From contig NZ_CP121699.1 in assembly GCF_029761935.1 (NCBI RefSeq), positions 3,316,023-3,380,022 on the forward strand: a DNA stretch of 64,000 bases, written 5' to 3'. The position numbers and the translations under genes are program-made. Numbering within the stretch: position 1 is the first letter of the stretch; each line of letters opens with the position of its first letter. Source of the DNA: Microbacterium testaceum. Its GTDB lineage: Bacteria > Actinomycetota > Actinomycetes > Actinomycetales > Microbacteriaceae. The notes under the pieces were generated by a model that did no database searches, was not told the DNA's origin, and was given only the letters and a program-made list of their open reading frames with translations. Shown here in pieces: positions 1-10,216 of the stretch.

Positions 1-212
1 GCGATATAGACGATGTCGACGTCCGGATCGGCGACCAGTTCTTCGTACGAGCCGTGCGCGTGCGCGATGTCGTACTGCTCGGCGAAGGCCCGAGCGCTGT
101 CGATGCGGCGGGAGCCGACGGCGGTGACGTCGAGGCCCGCGGTGCGCAGGTCGGAGGTGAAGGCGTGGGCGATGCCGCCCGTCGCGAGGATGCCCCAGTG
201 CAGTCCGGTCAT
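1..212 (-). CDS. Gfo/Idh/MocA family oxidoreductase, N-terminal part (cut by window edge)
   Basis: Reading the minus strand from an ATG at 212 gives about 70 residues beginning MTGLHWGILATGGIAHAF, with the glycine-rich turn of a Rossmann NAD(P)-binding fold. It continues with an SRRIDSARAFAEQY helix and ends in ADPDVDIVYI, typical of the first 70 residues of Gfo/Idh/MocA dehydrogenases acting on sugars, inositol or trans-dihydrodiols. The rest lies left of the window, so the substrate cannot be named. A TACGGT hexamer lies 7 nt before the ATG and no Shine-Dalgarno is visible, so it is probably leaderless. It diverges from the M20 peptidase gene. Confidence 0.8.
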   Translation of the reverse strand, partial: MTGLHWGILATGGIAHAFTSDLRTAGLDVTAVGSRRIDSARAFAEQYDIAHAHGSYEELVADPDVDIVYI

Positions 213-219
213 GCGCTCC

Positions 220-225
220 ACCGTA
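220..225 (-). promoter_or_regulatory. -10 element TACGGT of the oxidoreductase gene
   Basis: On the minus strand TACGGT is followed by 7 nt and then the ATG at 212. This places the predicted start site at or next to the start codon, the leaderless arrangement seen at many genes here. Confidence 0.5.
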
Positions 226-271
226 GCGGCGCCCGCCGACATCGGCGTCGCGCGAGTCTCGAAGGGCCCCC

Positions 272-307
272 GGATGCCGGCATCCCGTGTCTCATGATGC
301 CGGCATC
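272..307. repeat. two perfect palindromes GATGCCGGCATC, 23 bp apart
   Basis: Positions 272-285 read GGATGCCGGCATCC (14-bp perfect palindrome) and 296-307 read GATGCCGGCATC (12-bp). Both lie in the divergent intergenic region just upstream of the M20 -10 element. They could form a paired operator. Their core is also the over-represented GGATGCC heptamer of this genome, so the regulatory reading is uncertain. Confidence 0.45.
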
Positions 308-311
308 GTCC

Positions 312-317
312 TAGGCT
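312..317 (+). promoter_or_regulatory. -10 element TAGGCT of the M20 peptidase gene (leaderless)
   Basis: TAGGCT is followed by exactly 6 nt and then ATG at 324, putting the transcription start at the A of the start codon. No Shine-Dalgarno precedes the ATG. Confidence 0.6.
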
Positions 318-323
318 CGTCGC

Positions 324-1646
324 ATGACGGCCGTCGAGCGCTTCCGCGAGCTCCTGTCCATTCCGACGGTGTCGCGTGTCGACCCGGCGGAGGTCGACGA
401 TTCGGCCTTCGAAGACTTCCACGCGGCTCTCGAACGGCTCTATCCGCTCGTCCACGCGCGTCTCGAGCGAGAGGTGGTCGAGGGACGGTCGCTGCTCTAC
501 CGCTGGGCGGGGGAGAGCCCCGTCGAGCCCCTGGTGCTCCTCGCCCACCAGGACGTGGTGCCCGTGGACGGGCAGGAGTGGGGGCACCCGCCTTTCGCCG
601 CCGACCTCGTCGGCGAGGGAGCAGAGGCGACAATCCATGCGCGCGGCGCGATCGACGACAAGGGGGCGCTCGTCGCGATCCTCGAGGCGGTCGAGGGGGC
701 ACTGGCCGAGGGGATCACGCCGCGAACCGACGTGTGGCTCGCCTTCGGACACGACGAAGAGACGCGCGGCACCGGCGCCCGAGCGATGGCGGCGCTGCTG
801 GCTGCGCGCGGCATCCGTCCCGCTCTGGTGCTCGACGAGGGGGGAGCGGTCGTCGAGGGCGCCGTCCCGGGGGTGGCTGCGCCCACGGCGATGATCGGTG
901 TCGCCGAGCGCGGCGTCGCCACCTTCGACCTCGTGACCCGAGAGGCCGGCGGGCATGCCTCGACCCCGCCGCGCATGCCGGCGACGGCCCGATTGGCCCG
1001 CGCGATCGATCGCCTCCGCCGTCGCCCGTTCCCCCGACGACTTGTCCCGCCCGTCCGGGCCATGCTCGCCACGGCCGCATCGCACGCCGGGGAGCCCCTG
1101 GCGACGCTTTTCCGCCGCACGTCCGTGTCAGCGCCGGCCGTGACCGCGGCCCTATCGCTGCTCGGTCCCGAGACCAACGCGCTCGTTCGGACCACGGCCG
1201 TCGTCACGCGTCTCGAGGGCTCGGCGGGCGAGAACGTGCTCGCTACCTCGGCGCGCGCGAGCGTGAACGTGCGCCTGCTCACCGGCGACACGCTCGCCGA
1301 TGTCTCGATCCACCTGCGCCGAGCGGTCGCCGACCCGCTCGTCGACATCGAGCTGCGCCACGGCGACGACCCCTCGCCGGTCTCGCCCTGGCAGGGGGAG
1401 GCGTGGAGGCGGCTGTCCCGCGCCGTCGCAGACACCCTCGGCGCGGACACCGTCCCCCTGCCGTATCTCCAGCTCGGGGCCAGCGACAGCCGCTTCTACA
1501 CGGGTCTCACCGACGCGGTGTACCGGTTCGCGCCGTTCCACCTCTCGAGGTCCGAACGCGACGCGTTGCACGCTCCCGACGAGCGCATCCGCGTCGAGGT
1601 GTGGCTGCGTGGCATCCGGTTCTATCGCGCGCTGATCGAGGGCTGA
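324..1646 (+). CDS. M20 family zinc metallopeptidase (carboxypeptidase/deacylase type)
   Basis: A 440-residue protein with the M20 metal-site signatures in order: H75 and D77 in LLAHQDVVPV, bridging D111 in GAIDDKG, general base E145 and metal ligand E146 in HDEE, D171 in LVLDEG. The dimerisation/lid domain is the middle third, with GGHASTPP near residue 212. The family hydrolyses peptide or amide bonds of dipeptides, acyl amino acids and related amidates in the cytoplasm. Closest in style are carboxypeptidase S-like proteins (peptide substrates), but substrate cannot be read from sequence. No signal peptide is seen. It stands alone between a divergent oxidoreductase and the LacI gene. Confidence 0.88.
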   Translation: MTAVERFRELLSIPTVSRVDPAEVDDSAFEDFHAALERLYPLVHARLEREVVEGRSLLYRWAGESPVEPLVLLAHQDVVPVDGQEWGHPPFAADLVGEGAEATIHARGAIDDKGALVAILEAVEGALAEGITPRTDVWLAFGHDEETRGTGARAMAALLAARGIRPALVLDEGGAVVEGAVPGVAAPTAMIGVAERGVATFDLVTREAGGHASTPPRMPATARLARAIDRLRRRPFPRRLVPPVRAMLATAASHAGEPLATLFRRTSVSAPAVTAALSLLGPETNALVRTTAVVTRLEGSAGENVLATSARASVNVRLLTGDTLADVSIHLRRAVADPLVDIELRHGDDPSPVSPWQGEAWRRLSRAVADTLGADTVPLPYLQLGASDSRFYTGLTDAVYRFAPFHLSRSERDALHAPDERIRVEVWLRGIRFYRALIEG

Positions 1647-1745
1647 CGCGGGCCAAGACGACCGAGTGCGAAGGACCGCGAGGCCGCCGTTCCGCGCCGA
1701 ATGGGCGATTCTTCTTCTGCGGCGGGCGATTCTGCTGGCGTCGGT

Positions 1746-1766
1746 TATTCTCGTGTGACCGGTCAC
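1746..1766 (+). promoter_or_regulatory. LacI-gene promoter with overlapping 12-bp operator palindrome
   Basis: A TATTCT hexamer at 1746-1751 is followed by the perfect palindrome GTGACCGGTCAC at 1755-1766, which would cover the start site. The core TGTGA-CGGTCAC recurs at 2923-2938 before the sugar ABC operon. The LacI protein therefore probably represses both itself and the transporter. Confidence 0.65.
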
Positions 1767-1798
1767 GCAACAGCGCGCGACCCGCGATGAGGCGGATG

Positions 1799-2824
1799 AT
1801 GAGCGACACCGATACCCCGGAGGCGACGGGGCGTGCCCCGAGCATCCGCGACGTCGCCCGGCTCGCGGGAGTGTCGTACCAAACCGTCTCGCGGGTGATC
1901 AACAACAGCACTCAGCTCCGCCCCGAGACCGCGGCCAAGGTGCGCTCGGCGATCGCCGAGTTGAAGTTCGTCCCCAATCAGGCCGCGCGCGCCCTCGCCA
2001 CGAGCCGCTCGCGCCTGATCGGCGTGCTGGGACCGCGAGCGACGACCCACGGCACCTCGGCGATGGTGCAGGCGATCGAGTCGGCGGCGCGGTCCGCCGG
2101 GTACCGCCTCACCCTCACGAACCTCGCCACCAGCGCCCCCGACGACGTGCGCTCCTCGATCGATCACCTCATGCAGCAGTCCATCGAGGGACTCATCGCC
2201 GTCGCACCGCAGACGCGGGTGGTGCCGATCCTCGACGAGCTCAAGCTGCCCGTTCCGGTGCAGATCGTCACCTCGACCGGCACCTCGACGACCCGCAACG
2301 ACCAGAGCGCCGGGGCGCGAGCGGCCGTCCGCCACCTCATCGAGCTCGGGCACTCGCGGATCCTGCACATCGCGGGTCCGCGCGACTGGGTCGAGGCCGA
2401 TCACCGCATGCGCGGCTATCTCGCCGAGATGGATGCCAACGACCTCTCGCCGCGTCCCCCCATCCTGGGCGACTGGACGGCGCAGTTCGGATTCGAGGCG
2501 GGCCTCGAGCTGCTGCGGACGGAGGATGCCACCGCGGTCTTCGCGGGCAACGACCATATGGCGCTCGGCTTCATGCATGCCGTCCGGGCCATAGGTCGCT
2601 CGGTGCCGGAGGACGTCTCGGTGGTGGGCTTCGACGATGTGCCCGAATCCGCCCACCTGTGGCCGCCGCTGACCACCGTCCGACAGGACTTCGTGGGCAT
2701 CGGCACGCGTGCCGTCACCGATTTGCTGGCATCGCTCGGCGAGAGCGGTGACGACGGACCAGTGGTCGAACCCGACCACCTCCGCCTCATCGTGAGGTCG
2801 TCGACGGCCCCGCCGCGGTCCTGA
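1799..2824 (+). CDS. LacI family transcriptional regulator
   Basis: With the ATG at 1799 the protein has 341 residues (LacI family 330-350). The N-terminal helix-turn-helix with hinge (SIRDVARLAGVSYQTVSRVIN, about residues 14-34) is followed by a periplasmic-binding-protein-like sensor domain (SRLIGVLG; AVFAGNDHMALGF; VSVVGFDDVPES near 270). ATGs at 1787 and 1796 are also in frame; 1799 is preferred because GAGG lies about 6 nt upstream. A much longer in-frame ORF reaches back to 287 but overlaps the M20 gene in another frame and is not real. The likely role is sugar-responsive repression of the downstream ABC transporter, based on adjacency and the shared operator. Confidence 0.9.
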   Translation: MSDTDTPEATGRAPSIRDVARLAGVSYQTVSRVINNSTQLRPETAAKVRSAIAELKFVPNQAARALATSRSRLIGVLGPRATTHGTSAMVQAIESAARSAGYRLTLTNLATSAPDDVRSSIDHLMQQSIEGLIAVAPQTRVVPILDELKLPVPVQIVTSTGTSTTRNDQSAGARAAVRHLIELGHSRILHIAGPRDWVEADHRMRGYLAEMDANDLSPRPPILGDWTAQFGFEAGLELLRTEDATAVFAGNDHMALGFMHAVRAIGRSVPEDVSVVGFDDVPESAHLWPPLTTVRQDFVGIGTRAVTDLLASLGESGDDGPVVEPDHLRLIVRSSTAPPRS

Positions 2825-2881
2825 TCCGCGACGCGCTCACGTCACGTTTCGGCAACGGCTGGACTTCGAGCGCATCGGGAC

Positions 2882-2938
2882 TTGACAGTTGTCCCCGCCG
2901 TCGAGGTAGCATCACTCACACAATGTGAACGGTCACAT
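2882..2938 (+). promoter_or_regulatory. promoter and LacI-type operator of the monosaccharide ABC operon
   Basis: TTGACA at 2882-2887 is a perfect -35 match. A weak -10 TAGCAT lies at 2907-2912 (19-bp spacer). The near-perfect palindrome ATGTGAACGGTCACAT at 2923-2938 covers the expected start region and mismatches only at its two inner positions. It matches the palindrome before the LacI gene. About 200 nt of leader follow before the lipoprotein start; no obvious riboswitch is seen there. This accounts for the 314-bp gap 2825-3138. Confidence 0.7.
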
Positions 2939-3138
2939 GACCGGGTCACACGGCCGACGGGACTCGCTGCGGAGCGGATCCGTCGAGACGAAGACGTTTC
3001 GAACGACGCGGGTTGACCGCCTCGCCGAGGGCCTTTCGTTTCGCCCCCGAGACCGTGCACCCGACCTGAGCCGTCAGCACTGCCCGCGGTGTGCTCCAGG
3101 GGGAGCGCCGCGACAAACACCCAATGGAGGGAACCAGA

Positions 3139-4257
3139 GTGAAGAAGCACAGCATGCTCAAGGCGATCGCGGGAGCGGGCGTCCTCGCGCTCGGCATCGG
3201 TCTCGCCGGTTGCGCCGGTGACCGTACCGGCGCCAGCAGCGGAGACTCGCAGGAGGCCGGCGGCACCATCGGTGTGGCCATGCCGACCCAGCAGTCGGAG
3301 CGATGGATCGCCGACGGCAACAACGTCAAGTCGCAGCTCGAGCAGCTTGGCTACCAGGTCGACCTGCAGTACGCGAACGACGACATCCCCACCCAGGTCT
3401 CGCAGATCGAGAACATGATCACCACGGGCGCCAAGGCCCTGATCGTCGCCTCGATCGACGGCACCACGCTCACGGACGTGCTGCAGCAGGCCAAGGACGC
3501 GAACATCCCCGTCATCGCGTACGACCGCCTCATCAACGGCACCGAGAACGTCGACTACTACACGACGTTCGACAACTACAAGGTCGGCGTCCAGCAGGCC
3601 ACCTCGCTCCTGACCGGCCTCGGTGTCCTCGACGCCTCGGGCAAGGAGACCGGCGCCGCCGGCCCCTTCAACGTCGAGCTGTTCGCCGGTAGCCCCGACG
3701 ACAACAACGCCACGTTCTTCTGGAACGGCGCGATGGACACCCTCAAGCCCTACATGGACAAGGGTGTGCTGAAGGTTCCCTCCGGCCAGACCGAGTTCGG
3801 CCAGGCGGCCATCCTCCGCTGGCTGCCCGAGACGGCGCAGAAGCGCATGGAGAACATCCTCACCGTCATCGGCGGCACCAAGCTCAACGGTGTGCTCTCG
3901 CCCTACGACGGTCTGTCGATCGGCATCATCTCGGCCCTCACCTCGGGTGGCTACTCGGCCAGCGACCTCCCCGTCATCACGGGTCAGGACGCCGAGGCCG
4001 GCTCGATCAAGTCGATCATCGCGGGTGAGCAGTACTCGACGATCTTCAAGGACACGCGCGAGCTCGCCAAGCAGGCCGTGACCATGGTCGACGACATCCG
4101 CAAGGGCGAGAAGCCCGAGGTCAACGACGAGAAGACCTACGACAACGGCAAGAAGGTCGTTCCCTCGTACCTCCTGCAGTCGACGATCGTCACCAAGGAC
4201 AACTACAAGGAAGTCCTCATCGACAGCGGTTACTACACCGAGGCCGACCTGAAGTAA
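3139..4257 (+). CDS. chvE: multiple-monosaccharide ABC transporter substrate-binding lipoprotein
   Basis: The start is taken as GTG 3139, preceded by GGAGGG at 3126-3131 (7-nt spacing). The protein has 372 residues with a lipoprotein signal: KKH, hydrophobic stretch, lipobox LAGC with C25. The mature part is a type-1 periplasmic-binding fold ([66 protein letters not shown]) like ChvE/XylF proteins that bind xylose, arabinose, galactose or glucose. It is the first gene of an operon with the mmsA/gguA and mmsB/gguB homologues. The family match is clear; the exact sugar is not determined. Confidence 0.88.
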   Translation: MKKHSMLKAIAGAGVLALGIGLAGCAGDRTGASSGDSQEAGGTIGVAMPTQQSERWIADGNNVKSQLEQLGYQVDLQYANDDIPTQVSQIENMITTGAKALIVASIDGTTLTDVLQQAKDANIPVIAYDRLINGTENVDYYTTFDNYKVGVQQATSLLTGLGVLDASGKETGAAGPFNVELFAGSPDDNNATFFWNGAMDTLKPYMDKGVLKVPSGQTEFGQAAILRWLPETAQKRMENILTVIGGTKLNGVLSPYDGLSIGIISALTSGGYSASDLPVITGQDAEAGSIKSIIAGEQYSTIFKDTRELAKQAVTMVDDIRKGEKPEVNDEKTYDNGKKVVPSYLLQSTIVTKDNYKEVLIDSGYYTEADLK

Positions 4258-4289
4258 TCCCCCGGAGGGGCTCCCCGTCCCTCCGCCCC

Positions 4290-4324
4290 GCCTCCGCCGC
4301 GGCCCACCGGGTCGCGGCGGAGGC
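4290..4324 (+). terminator. intercistronic hairpin between binding protein and ATPase genes
   Basis: GCCTCCGCCGCG at 4290-4301 pairs perfectly with 4313-4324 around an 11-nt loop, without a T tract. In sugar ABC operons such hairpins often stabilise or attenuate the message so that the binding protein exceeds the membrane components. That role is inferred. Confidence 0.55.
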
Positions 4325-4399
4325 TCCTGCGGGTCCGCGGCATCCCGCGCCCGCCCCACATTCCGACCGGCCACGCGCCGGTTCTGCAAGGAGGACCTC

Positions 4400-5930
<1,531 letters not shown>

Positions 5931-5944
<14 letters not shown>

Positions 5945-7196
5945 CAACACCGTGACCCCCCAGGGTCCCGCCACGCCGAAGGGCCCCGTCGGCGGCGCCG
6001 CCGGCAGCGGTGCCGGCGGCATCGTGCAGTTCTTCACGTCGCGCCTGCGCGAGATCGGCATCTTCATCGCGCTGATCGTGATCGTGCTGCTCTTCCAGGC
6101 GTTGACCGGCGGCCGTCTGCTCACGGCGGGCAACGTGTCGAACATCATCGTCCAGAACAGCTACATCCTGATCCTCGCGATCGGCATGGTGATGATCATC
6201 ATCGCCGGCCACATCGACCTGTCGGTCGGATCGGTCGCCGCCTTCGTCGGTGCCGTCTCGGGTGTGCTCATCGTGCAGTGGGGCCTGCCCTGGTGGCTCG
6301 GCATCGTCCTCTCGCTGCTCCTCGGTGCCGTGGTCGGCATGTGGCAGGGCTTCTGGGTCGCCTACATCGGCATCCCCGCGTTCATCGTGACCCTCGCGGG
6401 CATGCTCCTCTTCCGCGGTCTGACGCAGATGACCCTGGGCAACACGCAGATCACGCCGTTCCCGACCGAGTACCGCGCGCTCGGTGGCGGATACCTGTTC
6501 CCCGACCTGTTCCCGGCGGCGACCTCGCCCGCCGAGTGGATTACGGTCGCCCTCGGCGCCCTGACCCTCGTCCTCTTCGTCGTGTCGCAGGTTCGCCAGC
6601 GCGCGAAGCGCGCCGCGCTCGAGCTGCAGAACGAGCCGCAGGTGGCGTTCCTGGTCAAGGTCATCGGTGGCAGCGCGCTGATCGCCTACCTCACCTACCT
6701 GCTCGGTGTGGCTCCCGGATCGCGCGGCACGCCCATCGTGCTCGTCGTCCTGGCGCTGCTCATCATCGGCTACTCGACGGTCATGAGCCGCAGCGTCTTC
6801 GGTCGCCACATCTACGCCCTCGGCGGCAACCGCACCGCCGCGAAGCTCTCGGGTATCAACACCCGTCGCGTGGACTTCATGCTCTTCGTGAACATGGGCG
6901 TCCTCGCGGCTCTCGCCGGCATCGTCTTCACGGGTCGCCTGAACTCGGCCGGTCCGGGTGCCGGTAACCTCTTCGAGCTCGACGCGATCGCCGCCTCGTT
7001 CATCGGTGGAGCGGCCGTCCAGGGTGGTGTCGGCCGCGTGGTCGGCGCGATCGCCGGTGGCCTGGTCATGGGTGTGCTCAACAACGGCATGTCGCTGATG
7101 GGCATCTCGACCGACGTGCAGCAGTTCATCAAGGGCCTCGTGCTCCTGCTGGCCGTGGCCTTCGACGTGTGGAACAAGAACCGCACGCGCGGTTGA
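5931..7196 (+). CDS. mmsB: multiple-monosaccharide ABC transporter permease
   Basis: A 421-residue integral membrane protein of the BPD_transp_2 (ribose/xylose permease) family. After a Gly/Pro-rich N-terminal tail it has about ten hydrophobic segments. Family landmarks include [19 protein letters not shown] (the conserved loop contacting the ATPase), [28 protein letters not shown] and [13 protein letters not shown]. It forms the membrane channel with the preceding ATPase and lipoprotein. The start overlaps the ATPase gene. A 10-bp perfect hairpin after the stop probably ends the operon. Confidence 0.93.
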
Positions 7197-7212
7197 TCCA
7201 CGCTCTTTCGTC

Positions 7213-7245
7213 GAACGCCCCGTCGCCTCGTGCGGCGGGGCGTTC
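7213..7245 (+). terminator. terminator-like hairpin after mmsB
   Basis: GAACGCCCCG at 7213-7222 pairs perfectly with CGGGGCGTTC at 7236-7245 over a 13-nt loop, 17 nt after the mmsB stop. There is no T run, as is usual in high-GC actinobacteria. Confidence 0.6.
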
Positions 7246-7265
7246 GTGCGTCCGCGTCCGCTGCC

Positions 7266-7330
7266 CGCGCGAGGGGTCGTTTCGTGTCGCCGAGGATCGC
7301 CCTCGGCGACCGGAGCCGACCCTTCACGCG
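7266..7330. repeat. intergenic inverted repeat, copy A
   Basis: Outer arm CGCGCGAGGGGTCG (7266-7279) pairs with 7317-7330 with a few mismatches. The inner stem GTCGCCGAGG (7286-7295) pairs perfectly with CCTCGGCGAC (7301-7310) over a 5-nt loop. The same two-tier structure occurs at 10217-10278, 16079-16141 and 24715-24781. Confidence 0.75.
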
Positions 7331-7396
7331 GATCTTTCGGGATAACCCGAAAGCGCGCGGGGGCTGACCGGGCGGCGCCGGCGCGGGGGCCACCTC

Positions 7397-7402
7397 TAGC
7401 GT
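7397..7402 (+). promoter_or_regulatory. -10 element TAGCGT of the NarL-type kinase operon (leaderless)
   Basis: TAGCGT is followed by 7 nt and then ATG 7410. There is no Shine-Dalgarno. This supports ATG 7410 over the in-frame GTG at 7401, which lies inside the hexamer. Confidence 0.55.
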
Positions 7403-7409
7403 GGAACCC

Positions 7410-8738
7410 ATGACCACGGCATCCGTTCTTCCGCCTCCTCCGCCGACGCCCGCGCCCGTCGCCGGCGCTCCCGTTCCGGGGGTGGACCAGCCTCTCGCGC
7501 CGCGGGTGCGGATCGCCTCGCCCGGTCGCATCGCCGGTGCGGTGGTGCATCTCGCCGCGCTCGGCGTCATCGGCCCCGGCATCCTGGGAACCCTGTTCGG
7601 GCTCTTCGGCGCCGGCGTGGGGTTGCTGGCCGCCCTCTTCATCGGGGTGATCGCCCTGGTCGCCCTCGTCTACGCGCTCTTCGCGATCGCATGGTTCGAA
7701 CGCGCCCGTCTCGACGGCCTCTACCGCCTGGGTCTGCCGCCTCTGCGTCCCCGCCACAGCCCGCGCACCGGGTTCACCGGCGTCGCGCACACCATCTGGT
7801 TGCAGGCCATCGATCCGGGTCAGTGGCGGGCGGTGGCATCGTTCACCATCGCGACGATCCTGGGTCTCGCCACGCTCGGCGTCGCCGGGCTCACCTCGTG
7901 GGGACTGGGTCTGATCATCAGCCCGATCTTCGGGTGGTCCCACCCGCGTCTGCTCGGCTTCGTGCCCCTGCAGGGCGTGGCAGCTCCCCTCGTGGGTCTG
8001 CTCGTCTTCGTCGCCTCGCTCGCGGCGATCGTGGGCCTGGCGGTGCTCCACGGGGTCATCTCGCGGGCGATCCTCGTCCCCTCCCGCGAGGCGCAGCTTG
8101 AAGAGCAGGCCCGCACCTCCGACACGCGCCGCGCCGGGGCCGTCCGGGCGGCCGAGGTCGAACGCACCCGTATCGAGCGCGACCTGCACGACGGGGTCCA
8201 GCCGCGGCTCGTCTCGATCGGCATGACGCTGGGCCTGGCGCAGACCAAGATCGACGACGACCCCGAGGCCGCGAAGGCCCTCGTCGCCGAGGCGCACGCC
8301 TCGACCAAGTCGGCCATCACCGAGCTGCGGCAGCTGGCTCGCGGCATCCATGCCTCGGTCCTCGACGATCGGGGACTCGACGCCGCCCTCTCGGCGCTCG
8401 CGTCGCGATCTCACATCCCGGTGACACTCGATGTGCGAGTGCCGCGGCGGTGCTCGCGTCCGGCCGAGGCGGCGGTGTACTTCGTGATCGCCGAGGCGCT
8501 GACGAACGCGGCGAAGCACTCCCGGGCGACCGGATGCCGTGTCCACGTGCGACTGCGCGATGACGGGACCCTGTGGGCCCGGGTCGAGGACGACGGCCTC
8601 GGCGGGGCGCGGATCGTGCCCGGTGGCGGCCTCGACGGCATCGTCAACCGGGTCAGCGCGGCCGGCGGCACCGCCCGCATCGACAGTCCGCAGGGTGGAC
8701 CGACCACGGTGGAGGTGAGCGTCCCGTGCGCATCCTGA
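7410..8738 (+). CDS. membrane sensor histidine kinase, NarL/DesK type (HisKA_3)
   Basis: 442 residues. A Pro-rich cytoplasmic tail leads into a sensor region with about four to five membrane segments (residues roughly 40-95 and 145-225). The H-box is ERTRIERDLHDGVQPRL with the phosphorylated histidine at 260. The C-terminal HATPase_c domain has AEALTNAAKHS (N box) and VEDDGLGGARIVPGGGLDGI (G boxes). The family phosphorylates LuxR-type regulators, and the next gene encodes one, overlapping by 13 bp. The pairing with a DUF4097 protein suggests a cell-envelope stress role, by analogy; the signal is unknown. Confidence 0.9.
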   Translation: MTTASVLPPPPPTPAPVAGAPVPGVDQPLAPRVRIASPGRIAGAVVHLAALGVIGPGILGTLFGLFGAGVGLLAALFIGVIALVALVYALFAIAWFERARLDGLYRLGLPPLRPRHSPRTGFTGVAHTIWLQAIDPGQWRAVASFTIATILGLATLGVAGLTSWGLGLIISPIFGWSHPRLLGFVPLQGVAAPLVGLLVFVASLAAIVGLAVLHGVISRAILVPSREAQLEEQARTSDTRRAGAVRAAEVERTRIERDLHDGVQPRLVSIGMTLGLAQTKIDDDPEAAKALVAEAHASTKSAITELRQLARGIHASVLDDRGLDAALSALASRSHIPVTLDVRVPRRCSRPAEAAVYFVIAEALTNAAKHSRATGCRVHVRLRDDGTLWARVEDDGLGGARIVPGGGLDGIVNRVSAAGGTARIDSPQGGPTTVEVSVPCAS

Positions 8739-9391
8739 TCTGCGAGGACTCGGTCCTGCTGCGCGAGGGGCTCGTGCGCCTGCTCGCGGACGACGGCCAC
8801 GAGGTGGTCGCGGCGCTGCCCGATGCCGAGGGCCTCGAGGCCGCGATCACGGAGACCACCCCCGACCTGTGCATCCTCGACGTGCGTCTGCCGCCGACCT
8901 GGACCGACGAGGGCATCCGTGCCGCGATCGCGCTGAGGTCCCGGCATCCCGGTCTGTCGGTCCTGGTCTTGTCGCAGTACGTCGAGGAGCAGTACGCGAG
9001 CGATCTGATCGCCGACGGGCAGGGCTCGCTCGGGTACCTGCTCAAGGATCGGGTCGCCGACGTGCGCGACTTCCTCGACACGGTGGCCCGCATCGCCGGG
9101 GGAGCGACCGTGCTCGACCCCGAGGTCGTCGGCCAGCTGCTGGCGCGGCGCCGCCGCGACGAGCGGCTGCAGAGCCTCACCGAGCGCGAACGCTCCGTGC
9201 TCTCGCTGATCGCCGAGGGACGCTCGAATCAGGCGATCGCCCAGGCGCTGTTCGTCTCGGAGGCCAGCGTCGAGAAGTACATCACCGCCATCTTCACCAA
9301 GCTCGGACTCGAGCAGGACGAGACCGGCAACCGCCGCGTCATCGCCGCTCTCGTGCACCTGGGCCACGACCACACCGGAGCCACCTCATGA
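8726..9391 (+). CDS. LuxR/NarL-type response regulator
   Basis: GTG 8726 follows GGAGGTGAG about 8 nt upstream. The 221-residue protein opens VRILICEDSVLLREGL (acidic pocket), has the phospho-acceptor D52 in CILDVRLPP, and a lysine in YLLKDRVAD. The C-terminal helix-turn-helix is SLTERERSVLSLIAEGRSNQ and onward to SVEKYITAIFTKLGL. It is the output partner of the overlapping kinase. The stop overlaps the next start as ATGA, so kinase, regulator and DUF4097 effector form one coupled operon. Confidence 0.93.
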   Translation: MRILICEDSVLLREGLVRLLADDGHEVVAALPDAEGLEAAITETTPDLCILDVRLPPTWTDEGIRAAIALRSRHPGLSVLVLSQYVEEQYASDLIADGQGSLGYLLKDRVADVRDFLDTVARIAGGATVLDPEVVGQLLARRRRDERLQSLTERERSVLSLIAEGRSNQAIAQALFVSEASVEKYITAIFTKLGLEQDETGNRRVIAALVHLGHDHTGATS

Positions 9392-10212
9392 CCTCGCAGA
9401 CTCCTCTCACGCCGCCGACCGCGCCCTCTCGTCACGGGATTCCCTTCTTCGTCTCGCTCGCCACGATCGTCGTCGGAGCGTGCGTGCTCGCGGGCACGGT
9501 CATCGGGACGGGCGTGACCGCGGCCGCGACGCTGCGCGACAGCGGATCGGGGTACGCGATGAGCGAGACCTCGACCGACGGACTCACCGATCTCGACGTC
9601 GATGTGGCGGGCGGTTCGCTCACCATCGCGTACGGCGAGGTCTCGGAGGCGCAGCTCGAGGTCGGGAGCGGGGCGGACGGGTGGACGTTCGAACGCCAGG
9701 GCAGCACCCTGCGGGTGAGCTCTCCGCAGACGAACGTCGTCGGCTGGTCGAACGGCGCCGGATCCGCCACCCTGGTGCTGCCCCGGGCCTCCGCCACGAC
9801 GAACCTCGACGCACGCATCCAGGTCGCCGGCGGCGCCCTGTCGGTCGACGCCGACTTCGGGTCGTTGAACGTGCAACTCGCGGGAGGTGACGTGGATCTC
9901 GCCGGAGACGTCCGCACCCTCGACGTGTCGGTCTCGGGCGGGTCGGCGTCGGGGACCCTCACGGGGGTGGGGGACGCGACCTTCGAGGTCGCCGGCGGCA
10001 GTCTCGCCTCGACGCTGGCGGGAGACGCCCCCGCGCGCACCAAGGTCACGGTCACCGCCGGCTCCGCCGACATCACCCTGCCCGACGACGAGTACAACGT
10101 CACCACCGAGAGCGGTCTCGGCCGGGTCGACAACCGCCTGCGCACCTCGTCGTCGGCGACGGCGGTCGTGGACGTCGAAGCGGCCCTGGGCCAGGTGTCG
10201 CTGCGGTCGTGA
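9388..10212 (+). CDS. DUF4097-type membrane-anchored beta-repeat protein
   Basis: 274 residues starting at the ATG that overlaps the regulator's stop. One N-terminal membrane segment (FFVSLATIVVGACVLAGTVI, about residues 16-40) is followed by an outside region of repeated short beta strands: LDVDVAGGSLTIAYGE, LEVGSGADGWTF, LSVDADFGSLNVQLAGGDVDL, SGGSASGTLTGVGDATFEVAGGSL. This pattern is that of DUF4097/adhesin-like domains often found beside PspC/LiaF-like and NarL-type systems. Function is not established. It is likely the output of the two-component system just upstream. Confidence 0.8.
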   Translation: MTSQTPLTPPTAPSRHGIPFFVSLATIVVGACVLAGTVIGTGVTAAATLRDSGSGYAMSETSTDGLTDLDVDVAGGSLTIAYGEVSEAQLEVGSGADGWTFERQGSTLRVSSPQTNVVGWSNGAGSATLVLPRASATTNLDARIQVAGGALSVDADFGSLNVQLAGGDVDLAGDVRTLDVSVSGGSASGTLTGVGDATFEVAGGSLASTLAGDAPARTKVTVTAGSADITLPDDEYNVTTESGLGRVDNRLRTSSSATAVVDVEAALGQVSLRS

Positions 10213-10216
10213 CGCC

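Noticed and set aside
1690..1735. Direct repeat GGGCGATTCT twice before the LacI gene
   Set aside because: Two 10-bp copies only, with no spacing or position that suggests a regulatory site.
287..2824. 845-codon plus-strand ORF
   Set aside because: Its first 500 codons overlap the well-supported M20 gene in another frame and are Arg/Pro/Gly-rich shadow sequence. Only the LacI part from 1799 is real.
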